A stretch of DNA of 64,000 nt from Muricea muricata (Eukaryota; Cnidaria; Anthozoa; Malacalcyonacea; Plexauridae), in the NCBI GenBank assembly GCA_963855995.1, contig OY979719.1, positions 5,394,001 to 5,458,000 of the forward strand. The letters are read 5' to 3'. The translations under genes were made by a program, and so were the position numbers. This document shows, in pieces, positions 21,953 to 34,135 of this stretch. A model generated the notes under the pieces. It was not told the DNA's origin, did not search any database, and saw only the letters and a list, made by a program, of their open reading frames with translations. The stretch's first letter is position 1. Each line of letters starts with the position of its first letter.

Positions 21953-24900
21953 ATGGTGGAGACAAAGACTGTTGTTACTTTGGGAAGTTCGGTTGTGTTT
22001 GGCTTTGGCCTCTTCTTGTTTGCTTACAGATGTTACCAACGTAAGAAACTAGGCAAGAGAGCAGTGGTGAAGTCATTGTACGTTTACCCTGTTAAGTCGT
22101 GCGCTGGTATAAAGTTGGACGAAATGGAGATTGAGAGTATTGGTCCATGTATGGACAGGTAGGCCATTACTAGTATTAATGGTCAGATTTTCAAAATTTG
22201 GTATTTGCAATATGCGAAAATCTTCATTTATGATATCGACAACATTTCTGTGTCTTCCCCTGCCCCCGCCCTCGCCTCCCCTTGCAGAGAGACTAGGACC
22301 ATCAGCCCCTCTTGCTCCTCCCCCTTTTTCATGGTACCTGATATAGGGTCATCTTCCTGGTGCAGACTTCAACTGTTGCATGCATTGCTTCTGTGTGCAT
22401 GTGGTACCAAGAATATCATCTCTTATTTTTTTTTATCAATTACAGGGCATGGGTGTTGGCAAACTCTAAAGGAATATATCAAAACCAGATATCTATCCCC
22501 AAGCTTGCATTGGTCCAGCCCTCATTTGAAGATGGTAAATATTTATGCTTAAATGCACCTGGGATGCCTTTGCTCAAGTTGGATATTCAGATGAAGGCAG
22601 ATGATACCACAGAGAAAGCAATGATTAAGTATGCACTTATAAGAAAAAACATACTCTGAAGAATAACATCATGTAAACTCAAGATTTGAGCTTTAAGTGT
22701 ATTGTTTTAAAAGCTTGAATCTTCAGTTTATTCTTTAGAGCCTAATTTTTCTTATTTTTTTATTAAAGTATGCACTTCCACTTCATATTATGTGAATATA
22801 TTATTCATTTCGGTAAGGGGGCATTTGCAAGATAATGGGTCATTTAGGTAAGGGGACATTCAGCTTTAGGGGGTAGTGGCTCATTGATCTTATAAATAGC
22901 AAAAATGTTGTTTAATAAATAGATTTAAATTTTGGACCATTGTTACAATGAGCAGTGAAGTGGGGGGGGGTCCCTATAGCATCATATAGTTTTGAATGTT
23001 CTATAACACCAGCTGTCACAGATGAGTGTGTCAGAAGGGGTGAGCGGTCAACCCCTATGGGAAGTAATTTTTTGTATATCCCTTATTCAAGAGTATTTAC
23101 AACATCTGCTGAGGCTTTGGACTGTGGAGATGAAGCTGCCGAATGGTTTGACAAGTTCCTTGGGAAAACAGGATTGAGATTGTACAATGGAGAAAACAAA
23201 AGCCTGAAACGTAGAGATATGAAGTTGGGCAATCCCAACTGGCATGATACAACAAAAGATGGTGATGAAGTCAGTGATTGATTAGAATTTGTAGTTTGTC
23301 TTTAATAAGTTGTTGGCCAAAGAACTAAAGTATATAGAATACTGAATGTTGTGGCCACAATTTTAGGAGCATCCAGAAGGGGTAATGCTGGAATGATAAG
23401 AAATGAGTGACTGTGTATAAGCACAGAGGAGTTTATATAAGGTTATCTTTACAGACTTTTCCAAAAACTCTATTCATGATTTCATGATTCCTCACTCGGA
23501 AGTGCCTAAAACAGATGCATTTTCCACCCCCATGGAAATATATTGGGTTTTTTTTCTATCTTGGGAGGGGGAGGGGTGAATGCTTCTGTTCAGGGCACTT
23601 GATGAGTGATGAATCATGACAAATAGTGCCTATGTGTAAATCACTGAAAATAACCTTTTGTAGAACTCTTCTGTGTCAGAAGTGAGGCTAATAACTTACC
23701 AATGTGTTAACCCATATCACAGGTTATCTTCTCAAATGTTGCACCTATATTGTTAACCTCTGATGCATCATTGATGGTACTGAGTGATTTGGGTAACAAA
23801 CCAGTGGATATGAGATCATTCCGTCCAAGCATAGTGATCCAAGGTTGCAATGCATTTGAAGAAGACACATGGAAGACTGTCAGAATTGGGGATGTCATTT
23901 TAAGGAAGTTCAAAAACTGTCCAAGGTATGAAGGGCTAGATGGACCTTATGCACATTTCAGCTGGATTTTTTGGTTAACAGACACTAATGTATGGAACCT
24001 GCCCACAGACATAAAGGAATTTTGATGCCCACAGCTTACACCCTTTTTTAACTATTCTGGGTGCTCTGTAGTTTCTGCCAAATATTTATTGTGGCCAGCT
24101 GTTAATACTATCTTTGCAGGGCCTCTTTTGCAGGGGCACCCCCCCCCATTAAAAATATGAACAGCAATTGAAAATATGTAAGCATGTTTTACATGCAAAT
24201 AACGTTTTTACCACGTTTTAAGAACAAAGAAAAACGTTTAAGAGCAAAGAAGTGGTTTCTCAGAGGGAGCACAACCCACCCTCCTTGTTCTTTTTTCATC
24301 AAAGTCTTGTAAAAATATCATTCATAAAACATGCTTGGATATTTAACCCCCCCCCCCCCTTGAGTTATGCATGTCAAGCTTGTCTCCCAAAAGAGGCCCC
24401 GTCTCTTTAATTTCCAGAGAAAAAAAATAGTGAGTGGGACTGTGGGATTGGAAATTAGCCACCTGGCTCAGACCCGGTGAAAACCTGTGACTCGCTTTCC
24501 AAAGATGCAAGTTTAGCTGAATGCTTTCCATTTGAGTGTAAAGGCTGCTTTCCAGTTGTCCGTTTTTTACACGTACGTGCACGCACGTAAAAGTTTAAAC
24601 TCATCTAAATAGTTTGTATTTAACAAATAGAATTACTAAAGTATGCTAACTCGTAGCGAATGCTGAGTTCTCTCCATGGATCAAAACATTTGTTCATTTC
24701 AAATGTACCATTGATATTGATAAAGACTTTTTGTGCGTACGTGTGGAAAAAGGGGAAACTGGAAAACAGCCTTAACTATTAGTTGCAACTTGCAGGTGGG
24801 TAAACGTGGACGGGAGGAACAGCAGTTTGTCAAAGCTCCATCATTTTTGTTTAGATGTCCGTTGATAACTGTCGATCAGGACGACGGAGTTACTAAAACA

Positions 24901-25421
24901 GATGGTGAACCACTTGAAACGCTGAAAAGGTTGTCTTGCTGTCTTATCTAATACTCTCTGACTATAAAATTCCTGGGAGCCAAGCATATTGAGAGGCACA
25001 AAAAGGCATAAGATCTTTCACAATACACGAAATGATATGAGAGTATTACATGGAATGCCATTGAATTGTTCTTATATCGTTTTCGATAGTGAAAAAGCAT
25101 ACATTATAGTCGAGAAGCTATCGAATTACATAACGTTTGTTCTGGAATCATATAGTTAGTAGTTTCACTTGATCACAGGACGTTGGCCTGGCAATTTAGT
25201 GGGTTCGATTCTAGCCGTGGTTAGGCGTATTTTGAGCTTTGCCACAAACATCACAGTTGATGCTGAGAATTTTTTTGGTTATTTTTAGATCACGTGCAGG
25301 AGTCGTGATGGTGAAGAACGTTGATAAAAGATTAACAAACAAACCTTTATTCGGAGTTTATTTCATAACTGACCGTCCCGGGACAGTCCGTGCCGGGGAT
25401 GATGTGCATGTTCTTGAATAG
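21953..25421 (+). CDS. MTARC1: MOSC-domain mitochondrial amidoxime-reducing component (6 exons)
   Basis: Exons 21953-22158, 22446-22628, 23092-23269, 23723-23925, 24855-24929 and 25289-25421 give about 325 residues, matching the roughly 335 of vertebrate mARC. These molybdenum enzymes reduce N-hydroxylated compounds at the outer mitochondrial membrane with cytochrome b5 and its reductase. Residues about 6-25 form the N-terminal membrane anchor. YVYPVKSCAGIKL (about 43-55) is the MOSC N-terminal signature. LDCGDEAAEWFDKFL, then FRPSIVIQGCNAFEEDTW, then NCPRCPLITVDQ (made across the exon 4/5 splice, with the conserved molybdenum-ligand cysteine) and LFGVYFITDRPGTVRAGDDV follow in the family order. 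The usual T-x-R-x-x-P-R segment after the first strand reads Y-Q-N-Q-I-S-I-P-K, a local divergence. The gene could equally be named MTARC2; the invertebrate gene probably predates that split. A splice acceptor ends 2 nt before the ATG. Confidence 0.9.
24542..24772. mobile_element. Harbinger-like MITE with TAA target duplication in MTARC intron 4
   Basis: TIR AGGCTG(C/T)TTTCCAGTT is followed by complementary ACACGTACG-type subterminal sequence. It is flanked by TAA at 24539-24541 and 24773-24775. 231 bp, non-coding. Confidence 0.65.
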
Positions 25422-25987
25422 TTAATTAAACGAGGATATGTAATAATGAATTTCCTGGATTTTAAAGCGTGGTCCTTACTAGCGACATAAAGACTTCGAG
25501 CATGAGCTATGGTGGAACACAAACAAATTCAAAATAATTTTATCTCCGCAAACCTCTGAGTAAAAGTTATCCTTTGTTATGTTGTTTATGTTGCTAGTGA
25601 TGATCAAGCTTGAAGGATCTCAAATCATATTTAGGATTATGGGTATTGTTTGGTATTTACAATTTTGAGTGGGTCCGACGAAACATAGCTATATCATATA
25701 TAAAGTGTATTCCGGTTAGTATAACATTTTGATTTTTATCCTGTATATGCTATGGTTGATAAAATTGTTATTTTGCTATAATAACCATATGCATTTAATC
25801 TGGTTTATGATCATATATTGGATTATGGTAGTGACCACTATAATGACGTCACCATGTTCTGCAAGAGCCTGGTACTAAATTCTTTTGGCAGTAGCGCGAT
25901 TTTCAAACATGGCGTAATTCAAGTCGTGTTTGTTGTTGAACAATCGATCGTTTTGACAAAAAAGAAAGATGTGAAACAATTTTAAAT
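25422..25987. other. Intergenic between MTARC and sororin
   Basis: Short gap with no feature recognised; presumably it holds the promoter of the sororin gene. Confidence 0.4.
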
Positions 25988-27821
25988 ATGCCGCCTAGAA
26001 GGAAAAGAATTCGAAGTGATGATAGCGAAAATAGCACGGTCGACAGCAAAGGTAACTTAAGCATTAAAACGGTTTTTACTAGCAAGCAAATTTGCCAATT
26101 AATACGCCATTTTCTGTCCGTATCTTTTTTGTGCACCTTTTATAGGAAGGACTCCTTTATATACCAATGCTACCAGTTTCTAGTTCTCGAATAATCATGT
26201 CAGATAGTACAATTATTAGTATTAAGGATAATATTAGATTAACCTTTTTTATGAAATGTTTTTGTAACATGTATGTAACAATTTTTCTTGTGTTGTTACA
26301 TTTTATTTGATCAGTTCTTGGATAATAGATTGATTCAGTTTATGGAGCTTATTGTGTATTTCTGTTGCCTGTGCAAGTACTAAATTCGAAAATGTCATCC
26401 CTTGCTCTTTGGAAAGTGGGGGCAGCAAAATATGTGGTTTATTGTATGTGATACAGGTCTGTCAAGCGGATCTGATGTCCTAAACCTTCGGCATCAGAGC
26501 AAAAAGGTAAGCTCTGAAGACTATGATGGTGATTGCGAGCTAGAGCCTCCTGGAAGGAATCGCGTTACAAGAACGGCAACAAGATCAAGAGTTCTTAAAC
26601 AGAAACCTACCAATAGTTTAGACAATGACAGTTCTAGTTCGACACCAGCAGCAGTGGCAGAAGGCATGGATGTTGATCAAGATTTGCTGGGTTTTGAACG
26701 TTTGGTGACGCCACTACCATTATCACCCATACCACGTCATCTTATCAGCACTCCGGTCAGCTTCACCCCAGAAGTTGTCAAGCAGCCTAAAATTAAACCA
26801 CCTGTTGCTATGACAACACCAAAACCACTTTTTGAAACACCAGTTGAAAAGCCTGCAAAAAAACTGAAGAGAAAAAGAGTGGCAAAGTATCGGCTACAAA
26901 CACCGGTAATGTGCTATAATAATATTTTACCTAACTGCAGGGGTGGGGGAGAAGCATTGCCATTGTAGAACAATCTATCAACTTACTGGATTGAGAGAAT
27001 GTAGAGGCTGATATAATGGCTGGTGTTCAGCGGTTTTCGAACCAAAATTCAGTTTTTCCAACCAAATGTCAAATTGATCAGAAATTTTGTCTTGACAATT
27101 TTTATTATACAAGTATTTCTAAAGTGTTTCATAGTTACCAGGTAAGTCTGTTTGTGGGTAAAATCATTCTTCATGGGATTTAACCAACAAGGGCATAAAA
27201 TAAAAGCAAAAATCCAATCCAATTTGAAATTTTCTGATCAACTTTGATCTCGATTGGAAATGTGTTCCAGAGAAATTTTAAAGTTATTTCAGGCTCTGCC
27301 ATGGATACTTAAAAGCTTTTTTAAGTAAATCCTAAAATTAATTTGAGATTTTATCATAGACCGCTATATATTTGTCATTGCTGTTTGAGGATTTGTTGTT
27401 GAAATAACAGAACAGGACAAAGGAATTTAGATATAATGGCTTGTTAAAGTTAATAATATTTTTTTGTTTAATAATATTATAATCTTATTAAATTAATTGC
27501 TGTTTAATTAACCTTAAATGTTTAATTGATCCTACTTTAATTAAGTTAACCTTATTAATCTTAGTTAATGATAGATTTGTTACCTAGGTTGTTAAAGTCA
27601 ATTGTTAATTAGTTAATGGCTTACTTAAACTATCTATGGTTAGAGTGAGCACCTTAACCAAAGGTTGAACACCCTGGCATAACTATTCATCATATACACT
27701 CAAATATTCATCTTGGATTTTGCAGAGAAGTCAAAATGCTCAAAAGTGGGTCACGGAAGATGAAGCCTTGATGATTGCTCATTTTAATGATATTGAAGAT
27801 CATGAACTCCTTGTTGAGTGA
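25988..27821 (+). CDS. CDCA5: Sororin (CDCA5) homologue (3 exons)
   Basis: Exons 25988-26051, 26457-26905 and 27726-27821 give about 202 residues. Sororin protects sister-chromatid cohesion by competing with WAPL for PDS5. The exon 3 product matches the conserved sororin C-terminal domain: a Trp (QKWVTEDEALMIAHF), an acidic amphipathic helix, and the chain-terminal H-E-L-L-V-E (vertebrates end F-D-L-L-V-E). Upstream is a basic N terminus (MPPRRKRIRSDDSE), a D-L-L-G-F-E-R-L motif that may correspond to the PDS5/WAPL-binding FGF region, and several S/T-P sites (TPLPLSPIP, TTPKP, ETPVEKP, QTP) typical of a CDK-regulated cohesin factor. A basic KKLKRKRVAK stretch may be a nuclear localisation signal. 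The middle is otherwise disordered and fast-evolving. The call rests mainly on the C terminus. Confidence 0.77.
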
Positions 27822-29499
27822 ACTAGCTATGTGTGGAGTTGTAAATAATATTGGTGCAGTTTACAGGGTAATATCAAATCTATACTATGTCATGGCAATA
27901 AACAAGCGATCTTATAAAATTTAAAGGATAGACTGATTGGGTTTGACTTGAACCTGAATATGCATTCAAAAAAATTTTTGTGCAAACTCATGACTTTACA
28001 TTGAGTCTAAGGACTAGGATGCCATGACAGCGTGAATATTATGTCTTATGGTGTTAGTTTTTGTTGTGGTGATTGGTAAATTTTTGTGATACTGATGCAT
28101 ACCACTACCAGTGTTCCTGATAAAACATATTGTGTAAAGTTTAGATTCCTCTGAACTATGACTTACAAGTTCATGTCTGAGCTAACTAAATTAATTATTA
28201 AATAAGGGGAACAATGTCAATTACCAATGTTTATAGATTATTTATTTCCAAGCACATTGGTACATAAATTATATATACATATATAGGTTCAGGTTGTGTT
28301 GAAAATGTACGTATTAATGTATCCAACCATGATAAAAAAATATATACCTTGTTTTTGAAGTTTTACCTCAAGTGGGATTAGTCTAGGCTGCCAGAAGAAC
28401 ATGTGGGGCCTGGGGCAAAATCATATATGGGTTCCCTTACGATGTCAAATCTGGCCCAAACGCCAACACTCCCATCACTAACCCTATGTGAGTAGGTATT
28501 CTATAATTGTACCTCATGTCATTATTCTCAAACAACAGTACTAATTAACAATTAGACAAAGAGGTCGAGTTGTCTATGAGCGAATAGTCAACGAAGGCGA
28601 AGCCTGAGTTGACTATTCGCTCATAGACAACGAGGCCGAGTTTTAGTATACACTCTGAAAATTCTCTAAAAATTCATCGGAGATCTCGGCAAACCGATGA
28701 TTTGACGCCATTTTGAAGCTTTGTTTTGTTGTTTTTCTCGACCATGGACGTGACTATTTCGAATAGTCCATGGTTGAGAAGCCAATCAAAACTCTGGATT
28801 TGTAATAGTCCATTGTCGAGTGTGTACTAAAAACAGATGGACGTTACTTTATTAAAGCTTTGAGAATATCTTTAAATGATGGCCTTGATGCCTTACACTT
28901 CCTCTGATTTTGAGTGGGCTTGCTCACTTTGAGGCTAATGCTAAATTTGAGGACCCTAGTGGGTTCAAAGACCAGGGCAAGTTGCCCCCTACCCTTCTCG
29001 GTGGCCCGAGGATTGATAAAAACTTGGTTCTTGTCATAAGAGATGAGAATGGCTTCTGTTGGAAGATGTGATTGAGTGAATACTGTATATAAGTCTACTA
29101 ATTTCTGCTTGGTTAGCGTACAGGGCGGGTAACACCTTTCTGGCTTTCATATTGTGGTTGTTAGTACTCTATGAAAGCGATCATATCGCTGATATCACAT
29201 ATTCAACCATGCAGAAAATCCAACTCTAGCTGTAAACTTGTCGCTAATTAATTGGAATTCTGATTGGTCTCCTGTCCATTGTTAGATGCTAGACTGGACC
29301 GAATATCAGACAATGTGCTAAACTAAATTTCAATAAACACAATACATGCTCCAGCGCATTCTCGCTGTTTTGGGATAATAGGTGTAATTTTGTCAAGAGC
29401 CCCTAAGTGGGTTATAATTATCATATTATGTATTGTGGCCACTGACTTGTTGCATTCTGAAACCGAGAGACGTTTGGTGCTTGTGCTTGTGGAGAAAAA
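27822..29499. other. Intergenic with foldback repeats
   Basis: No gene. At 28560-28642 a near-perfect hairpin (arms reading GTTGTCTATGAGCGAATAGT and its complement) has a loop of about 12 bases. A second hairpin (about 28736-28785, CGACCATGGA/TCCATGGTTG) follows, and TTTTAGTA(T/C)ACACTC words at about 28641 and 28820 (inverted) bound the second one. Together they look like one compound foldback element. Confidence 0.5.
28560..28642. repeat. Near-perfect hairpin repeat
   Basis: Arms of about 33 bases containing TTGTCTATGAGCGAATAGTC face their complement across about 12 bases (AAGGCGAAGCCT, itself partly palindromic). Confidence 0.75.
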
Positions 29500-32400
29500 A
29501 TGGTTCGCAGTCCTAAACCGAGTCCCGTAAAGCCAGCGGATGACGAAGTGCAAGATATGTGTGAAAAGGCAAGTGAATTCAGTAACTGTTACAATCTAGT
29601 ACGAATTAGAATGAATTAGCGATCCAAGCTAATTGTTTGAGGTCGTAATCAGCGTAGGAATAGAGTTTAATCGTGGCATGCAGCAGGTTATATTTGAAAA
29701 TGCAGGTTTTAGGTTATCTATAGCACTCTACTAGTTTTAGGGGCAGCCTGCGGAGACAGGATGGTTTTGTGTTAGGAAAATTTTCCTTGGACAAGAGCAG
29801 ATTTCAGATTGCCCAAGACAAGTTCCATATAGACTAACTGTCAAATAACCTTTATACAAATATTGCTCTACGGTATAACCTGCCTCGCAAATCGTATAAC
29901 CATGCGACCCGGTCATTTATATTCGCGGAGATGAAAGATGGTTGGAAAATGGTGCTGATTGTAAATTTAGTCTAAAGACTCGATAAATCGGTTATAAAAC
30001 CTCAACACGATCCATCAAGAAGGCATTCTTAACCTATCACGAGGATTTCCGAACTATTCTTCCTTGATTGAGGGCTAAAGAGAACATATTTTGACAGATG
30101 TTGCATCGATTGATTATTAATATAGACATTGAGGAAAAACTCTTTAGCTATACATAGTATATTTATGGAGTCTCACGATAATATTCAGTTCTGCAACTAG
30201 CTTTGTCAAAAGATACACGATAGGATACAAGTCTCATGCGATTCTAACCCTGGTGTATGAAATCGAGTGAAGCACGCGTAGAAAGCAAATAGAAATGTTA
30301 ATTCGTCATTGAAATGATGTGCAAGAGACGCGGCTAGACAACTCATTTTTATACATCAGAATGACACGACGTATAAGGTAGTTGTGGTATCATAGACTGG
30401 CCTAAAAGAAGTTGAAGCGAAAAGTCTCATCGGTTCAAGAGCATGTTATCCGAAAACAGGAAGCATCGAAATGACTTCTAAAAATATTCTTGTTCATTCC
30501 ATTTCGGTAGAATTTTCCCACGTCTACAAACGTTTTTTTTTTCTTTTGAAAATTAATTACTTTTTTACAAATAATAGTAATTCGGGACTTGAAAGGAAAC
30601 CTAATCGGCGCATGCAATGCAAGACAAAGACGAGGTTTATTCCTTTGAAATTGACAATTCTTTATGTCTTTCCTGTACTAACTGTAGTCTATATGTGCAT
30701 GGATTACGTTGCATAACACATCAAACTGTCCGTACAAACGGTGATAATTATTTAACCCCACAACCATGAATAATCAGCAAGACGTAGACATTGCGCGATG
30801 CTATTGGCTGGAACTCTTAGCAAAGTATATAAAAAAAACCACAGTTCAATCGTACTGTTTTTAAACTTCCCTCTGTCGTAGAACAGTGTGATACCAGAGG
30901 ACAATTGATACTGAGAGACATGTCTTGACAAGAACTTGATTATATTGATGCCCAATTGCAAACTTGCCCAGTGGAGTCTCAGTTGAAGCTGTGGTGAAGG
31001 AAAGTATTTTTCGGTTTGGACACTCTAACCGACAATAACTAGCCATCTGGTACATCTCAGTGATGTTTGTAACACTGATCGACAATGATTTCAAAACTTC
31101 GACTTTTTCTTTTGAAATTTTCGATGATGATAAAGTCCAATCACCTTGATATGTTCGCTTCTATAACAGACGACGGTATAACAGGGGCAAGAAAATGTTT
31201 TTTGTCGATTTTCTTCACTTAATCTTTTGACGATATTTAATGACTTTTTCTGTCTACATTCAACCCTGAAAGTAATTTATACAAAGTAATGGGGATTTCA
31301 AAACGTCATTTGCGTCTGAGATTGAGACAGAGATCTGGATGGTTAAGTGGACAAGACACGCCAGCAAAGAAGATGTTCAAAATGCGGAGAATGACGGACA
31401 GAAAGAATTGATGCGGTGGAATGAACAAAACTACGGGTAGGACTGTGAAAAATCCAGAGGTGGATATTCAAGAAGGACGTGGAGAGAGATCGACCAGGAC
31501 AAGAAGTTGAGCAAGTGATTGGTGCAGTCAATACCAATGAGGTTGCTGACGTTCATTGATGCTGACGACAGGCAGATACCCAAACTCCAAAGAGGATTAT
31601 TTCTATGTAATAAGCGGAATAGAATAAATTTCTGAGTGAAATTCTATGTAATAGACATCAACTCAATGCAAAATATATTTTTGCATGCACATTCTTTACG
31701 AGCTAGAAGAATTTTCGTAACTGATTTTATGTCTTTAAAATATCGGCATCGATGTCCATATCAATATAAGCTAGTTCTGTTGTCATTTTCAGGTAAAACA
31801 AAGAGTGGAAGAAAAAACATCCAAAACGTTTTCAGATTTCAAAGCTTCGTCTTATCGCACTTTGGTTGACTACGTGAACAGCAGGATTATTGTTTTCATT
31901 AAGGTACGATTCTCAGGCCGATTTTGTCGTAAAAATACTGGTGAGATAAGGAAAGTTTACTGAAACTGAATGCGGTAATTGGGGTCCCACCCTCCCTAAG
32001 GTTCTTGGTGTATCGCCCTACAGTCAACAACATTGACATACAGTATGTGTACATGCAATGTTTATGCGTAACAATGTATTGTTGAACTATAAAGACAGTT
32101 TCGCAAGTACAAATTTCTGCTAATAGAGTGATTATAAAACAGACATATTGACTGTAATTATCAGAGCAGTGTAAAAATGCACGAATTAATTATTAAATAA
32201 TTACGAAGTTTAAATAGAATGCAATATCTCCGTTGCCAGAACATGCCCGAATGAAATGTGCCCGAATTCATCTACTGTGGGAAGAGGGTGAATTTTCGGG
32301 AGGGAGGGGGGGGGGGAATCAGGGGAGGTGTTGAACCAAACCAGGGACCCCCACGCCTCCCCTTTAATTTAAATCAGTATATGTATGACGTTATCGACTG

Positions 32401-32657
32401 ACATATTAGATGATTCTTATTTCTTTGTCAATGTTCACTCCACCTTGCATTCTTACTTTTTAATTCTACCATTTCACCTGAACGTCGTTTTCCTACAGGT
32501 CCAGGTTGCGGAGGAGAGTTACATTCATTTGAGAATATTCCGTGTTGTACCGTCGAAACACGGGGAAGTCGAACTTGAAGAAATTCTCGATGAAAAGAAA
32601 GATTCGGATCCTTTGGAAGCATTTGAAGTGCAGAGTGGAGCCGTTGCCGCGAACTGA
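29500..32657 (+). CDS. Stefin-type cystatin-like protein with degenerate inhibitory motifs (3 exons)
   Basis: Exons 29500-29568, 31793-31903 and 32499-32657 (all phase 0) give about 112 residues with no signal peptide, as in intracellular stefins (cystatin A/B). The order matches stefins: helix VKQRVEEKTSKTFSDFKASS, then the first hairpin, VFIKVQVAEESYIHLRIFR (stefin core strand), then an acidic C terminus. The two cysteine-protease contact elements are not conserved: the N-terminal Gly region reads MVRSPKPS, and the Q-x-V-x-G loop aligns with D-Y-V-N-S just before RIIVFIKV. Intron 1 begins GC (GAAAAG|GCAAGT), a known minority donor class. The C terminus is about 14 residues longer than human stefins (ending QSGAVAAN). 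It may be a diverged inhibitor or a cystatin fold with another job; the family call is firm, inhibition is not. Confidence 0.82.
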
Positions 32658-32879
32658 ACTCGCTTAATATCAAACTAAGAACCTCGCGCTAGTTTTGTAG
32701 TATCTAAGTAAAAGCCGTGCTATTTAGTGATTAGACATAAGTCTTTAGGCTCTTAAATAGCTAGTTTTGTACACTTGCTCAAATGTCATGTTCTGTATAG
32801 TGCAAAGTTCGTAGATTATTTCGATAGTTCCAGCTAAAGTTGCTTCATTGTAGTCTTTGCTTTTTAATTCAACTACTTA

Positions 32880-33060
32880 AGGCGGATTTCCTTTCAGTGC
32901 AAAATGTCGCGCGATCGATTTTTAGCGAGCGCTTTCTTTTGAAATGTTTGAAGTCAACCACAGCTAATGAGATTTGTTCCGCTTGACTGTTTGTAATTCA
33001 AAAGAAAGCGCTTGTTAAAAGTTGATCCCGCAACACTTTGCACTGAATGGAAATCCGCCT
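32880..33060. mobile_element. 181 bp MITE, TTA target duplication
   Basis: TIRs of about 65 bases start AGGCGGATTTCC and end GGAAATCCGCCT. Both flanks carry TTA (32877-32879 and 33061-33063), as for Harbinger-type transposons. The arms include AAAGAAAGCGCT and its complement. It lies 220 bp after the cystatin stop codon. Confidence 0.75.
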
Positions 33061-33303
33061 TTATTTGCCATGTACACTCAAATAAGGCATACTCAAATTC
33101 ACTCGTACAATTAATTGTACTGCGTGCATTGGCGGATTATGTTTGAATGATCAAGTGTCCAGTTCAAGTGTATTATTATTATACAGTGAAACAAATAAAT
33201 TACCACGAGAAACGATACATCGAGTGTTATTGATTCTTTTTTGTTGCATTGCTTCTCTTCTTTGGTTTTGTCAAAAAAGATGGCAAATTTTGGTCTTAAT
33301 TAA

Positions 33304-33808
33304 AGGAAAATGGCAACAAAATTTTTTATTGTCTTATTTGAAAGAGACTCTAATAATATATAGAAGTCTATTATTTTTTTATATCTGTTTTACTTCGGGA
33401 GATATTGTCATCTAAATAATCGAACTGTCCACCATCTTACTTTTTAACCTCATTAACAATGTTTTGGTGACGTCACAACAGCGATAAGCCATTCAAAGCG
33501 TCTCCTAAATACCTACCACCAATAAAATATTTGTGAAATCTTTTCAGTCCGTGCTGAAATCCGAAACACTTACCATGTGTGTGGTTAATGGAGAAGATTA
33601 ATCATTGTGTCGTAAGAAAAAAATTGCTTGACCCCAGTTGTCACGTGTCATGCATGTCTACAAATATCCAAGATGGCGGACAACTAAAGATTTCAAGTCA
33701 AAATATCTCATCAAATAAGGCATATATAAAAATTCTGTAATAGGCTCTATATATTGTTTTCGAGTCTCTTTCAAATTAGACGATAAGAATTATTGTTGCC
33801 ATTTCCCT
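33304..33808. mobile_element. 505 bp TIR element with TTAA target duplication
   Basis: TIR AGG(A/G)AAATGGCAACAA and about 50 bp of complementary ends (including TTTGAAAGAGACTC and its complement). It is flanked by TTAA at 33300-33303 and 33809-33812. TTAA is typical of piggyBac and Kolobok elements. No transposase is encoded. Confidence 0.7.
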
Positions 33809-33814
33809 TTAAAC

Positions 33815-34135
33815 GATGCAATGTAACTTTGTGTTGTAAAGTTTTGGACAATTGCAAACAACTAAACATTGTTTCCTGTCAATGTTTCTCCATGTTTTCC
33901 AGTATGGACAAACTAGAAAACATTTTTGTGAGAAACATTGACTTACACGTTTTGTGTGTCGCACGCTTAATTGGCAAATCGATGTTTCTCGCGCTGGATA
34001 CATTTAAAACATGTGGGAAAACCAGGAAACATTGTTTTCGCAAGAAAAATGTTTCTGAATCTGTTTGCATGGAAACATCCGAAACAATGTTTGCCGAGGT
34101 GGGCAAACTGTGTGTTTGCCCAGGACTTAACAAAA
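33815..34135. repeat. Scattered palindromic word repeat (AAACATTG/CAATGTTT)
   Basis: About 320 bp with a dozen or so copies of AAACATTG, CAATGTTT and GTTTCT words in both orientations. It is outwardly similar in design to the TTGAACAATGTTG patches at 16765 and 58955 but uses a different word. Open frames across it are by-products. Confidence 0.55.

Noticed and set aside
25140..25235. Functional tRNA suggested by GGGTTCGATTCTAGCC
   Set aside because: No acceptor or anticodon stems pair around it; it is better explained as a SINE-type head related to 17068 and 56280.
30780..30860. Promoter suggested by ATTGGCTGG followed by TATATAAAA
   Set aside because: No coding frame that I recognise follows on either strand within the cystatin intron; kept only as a possible cryptic promoter.
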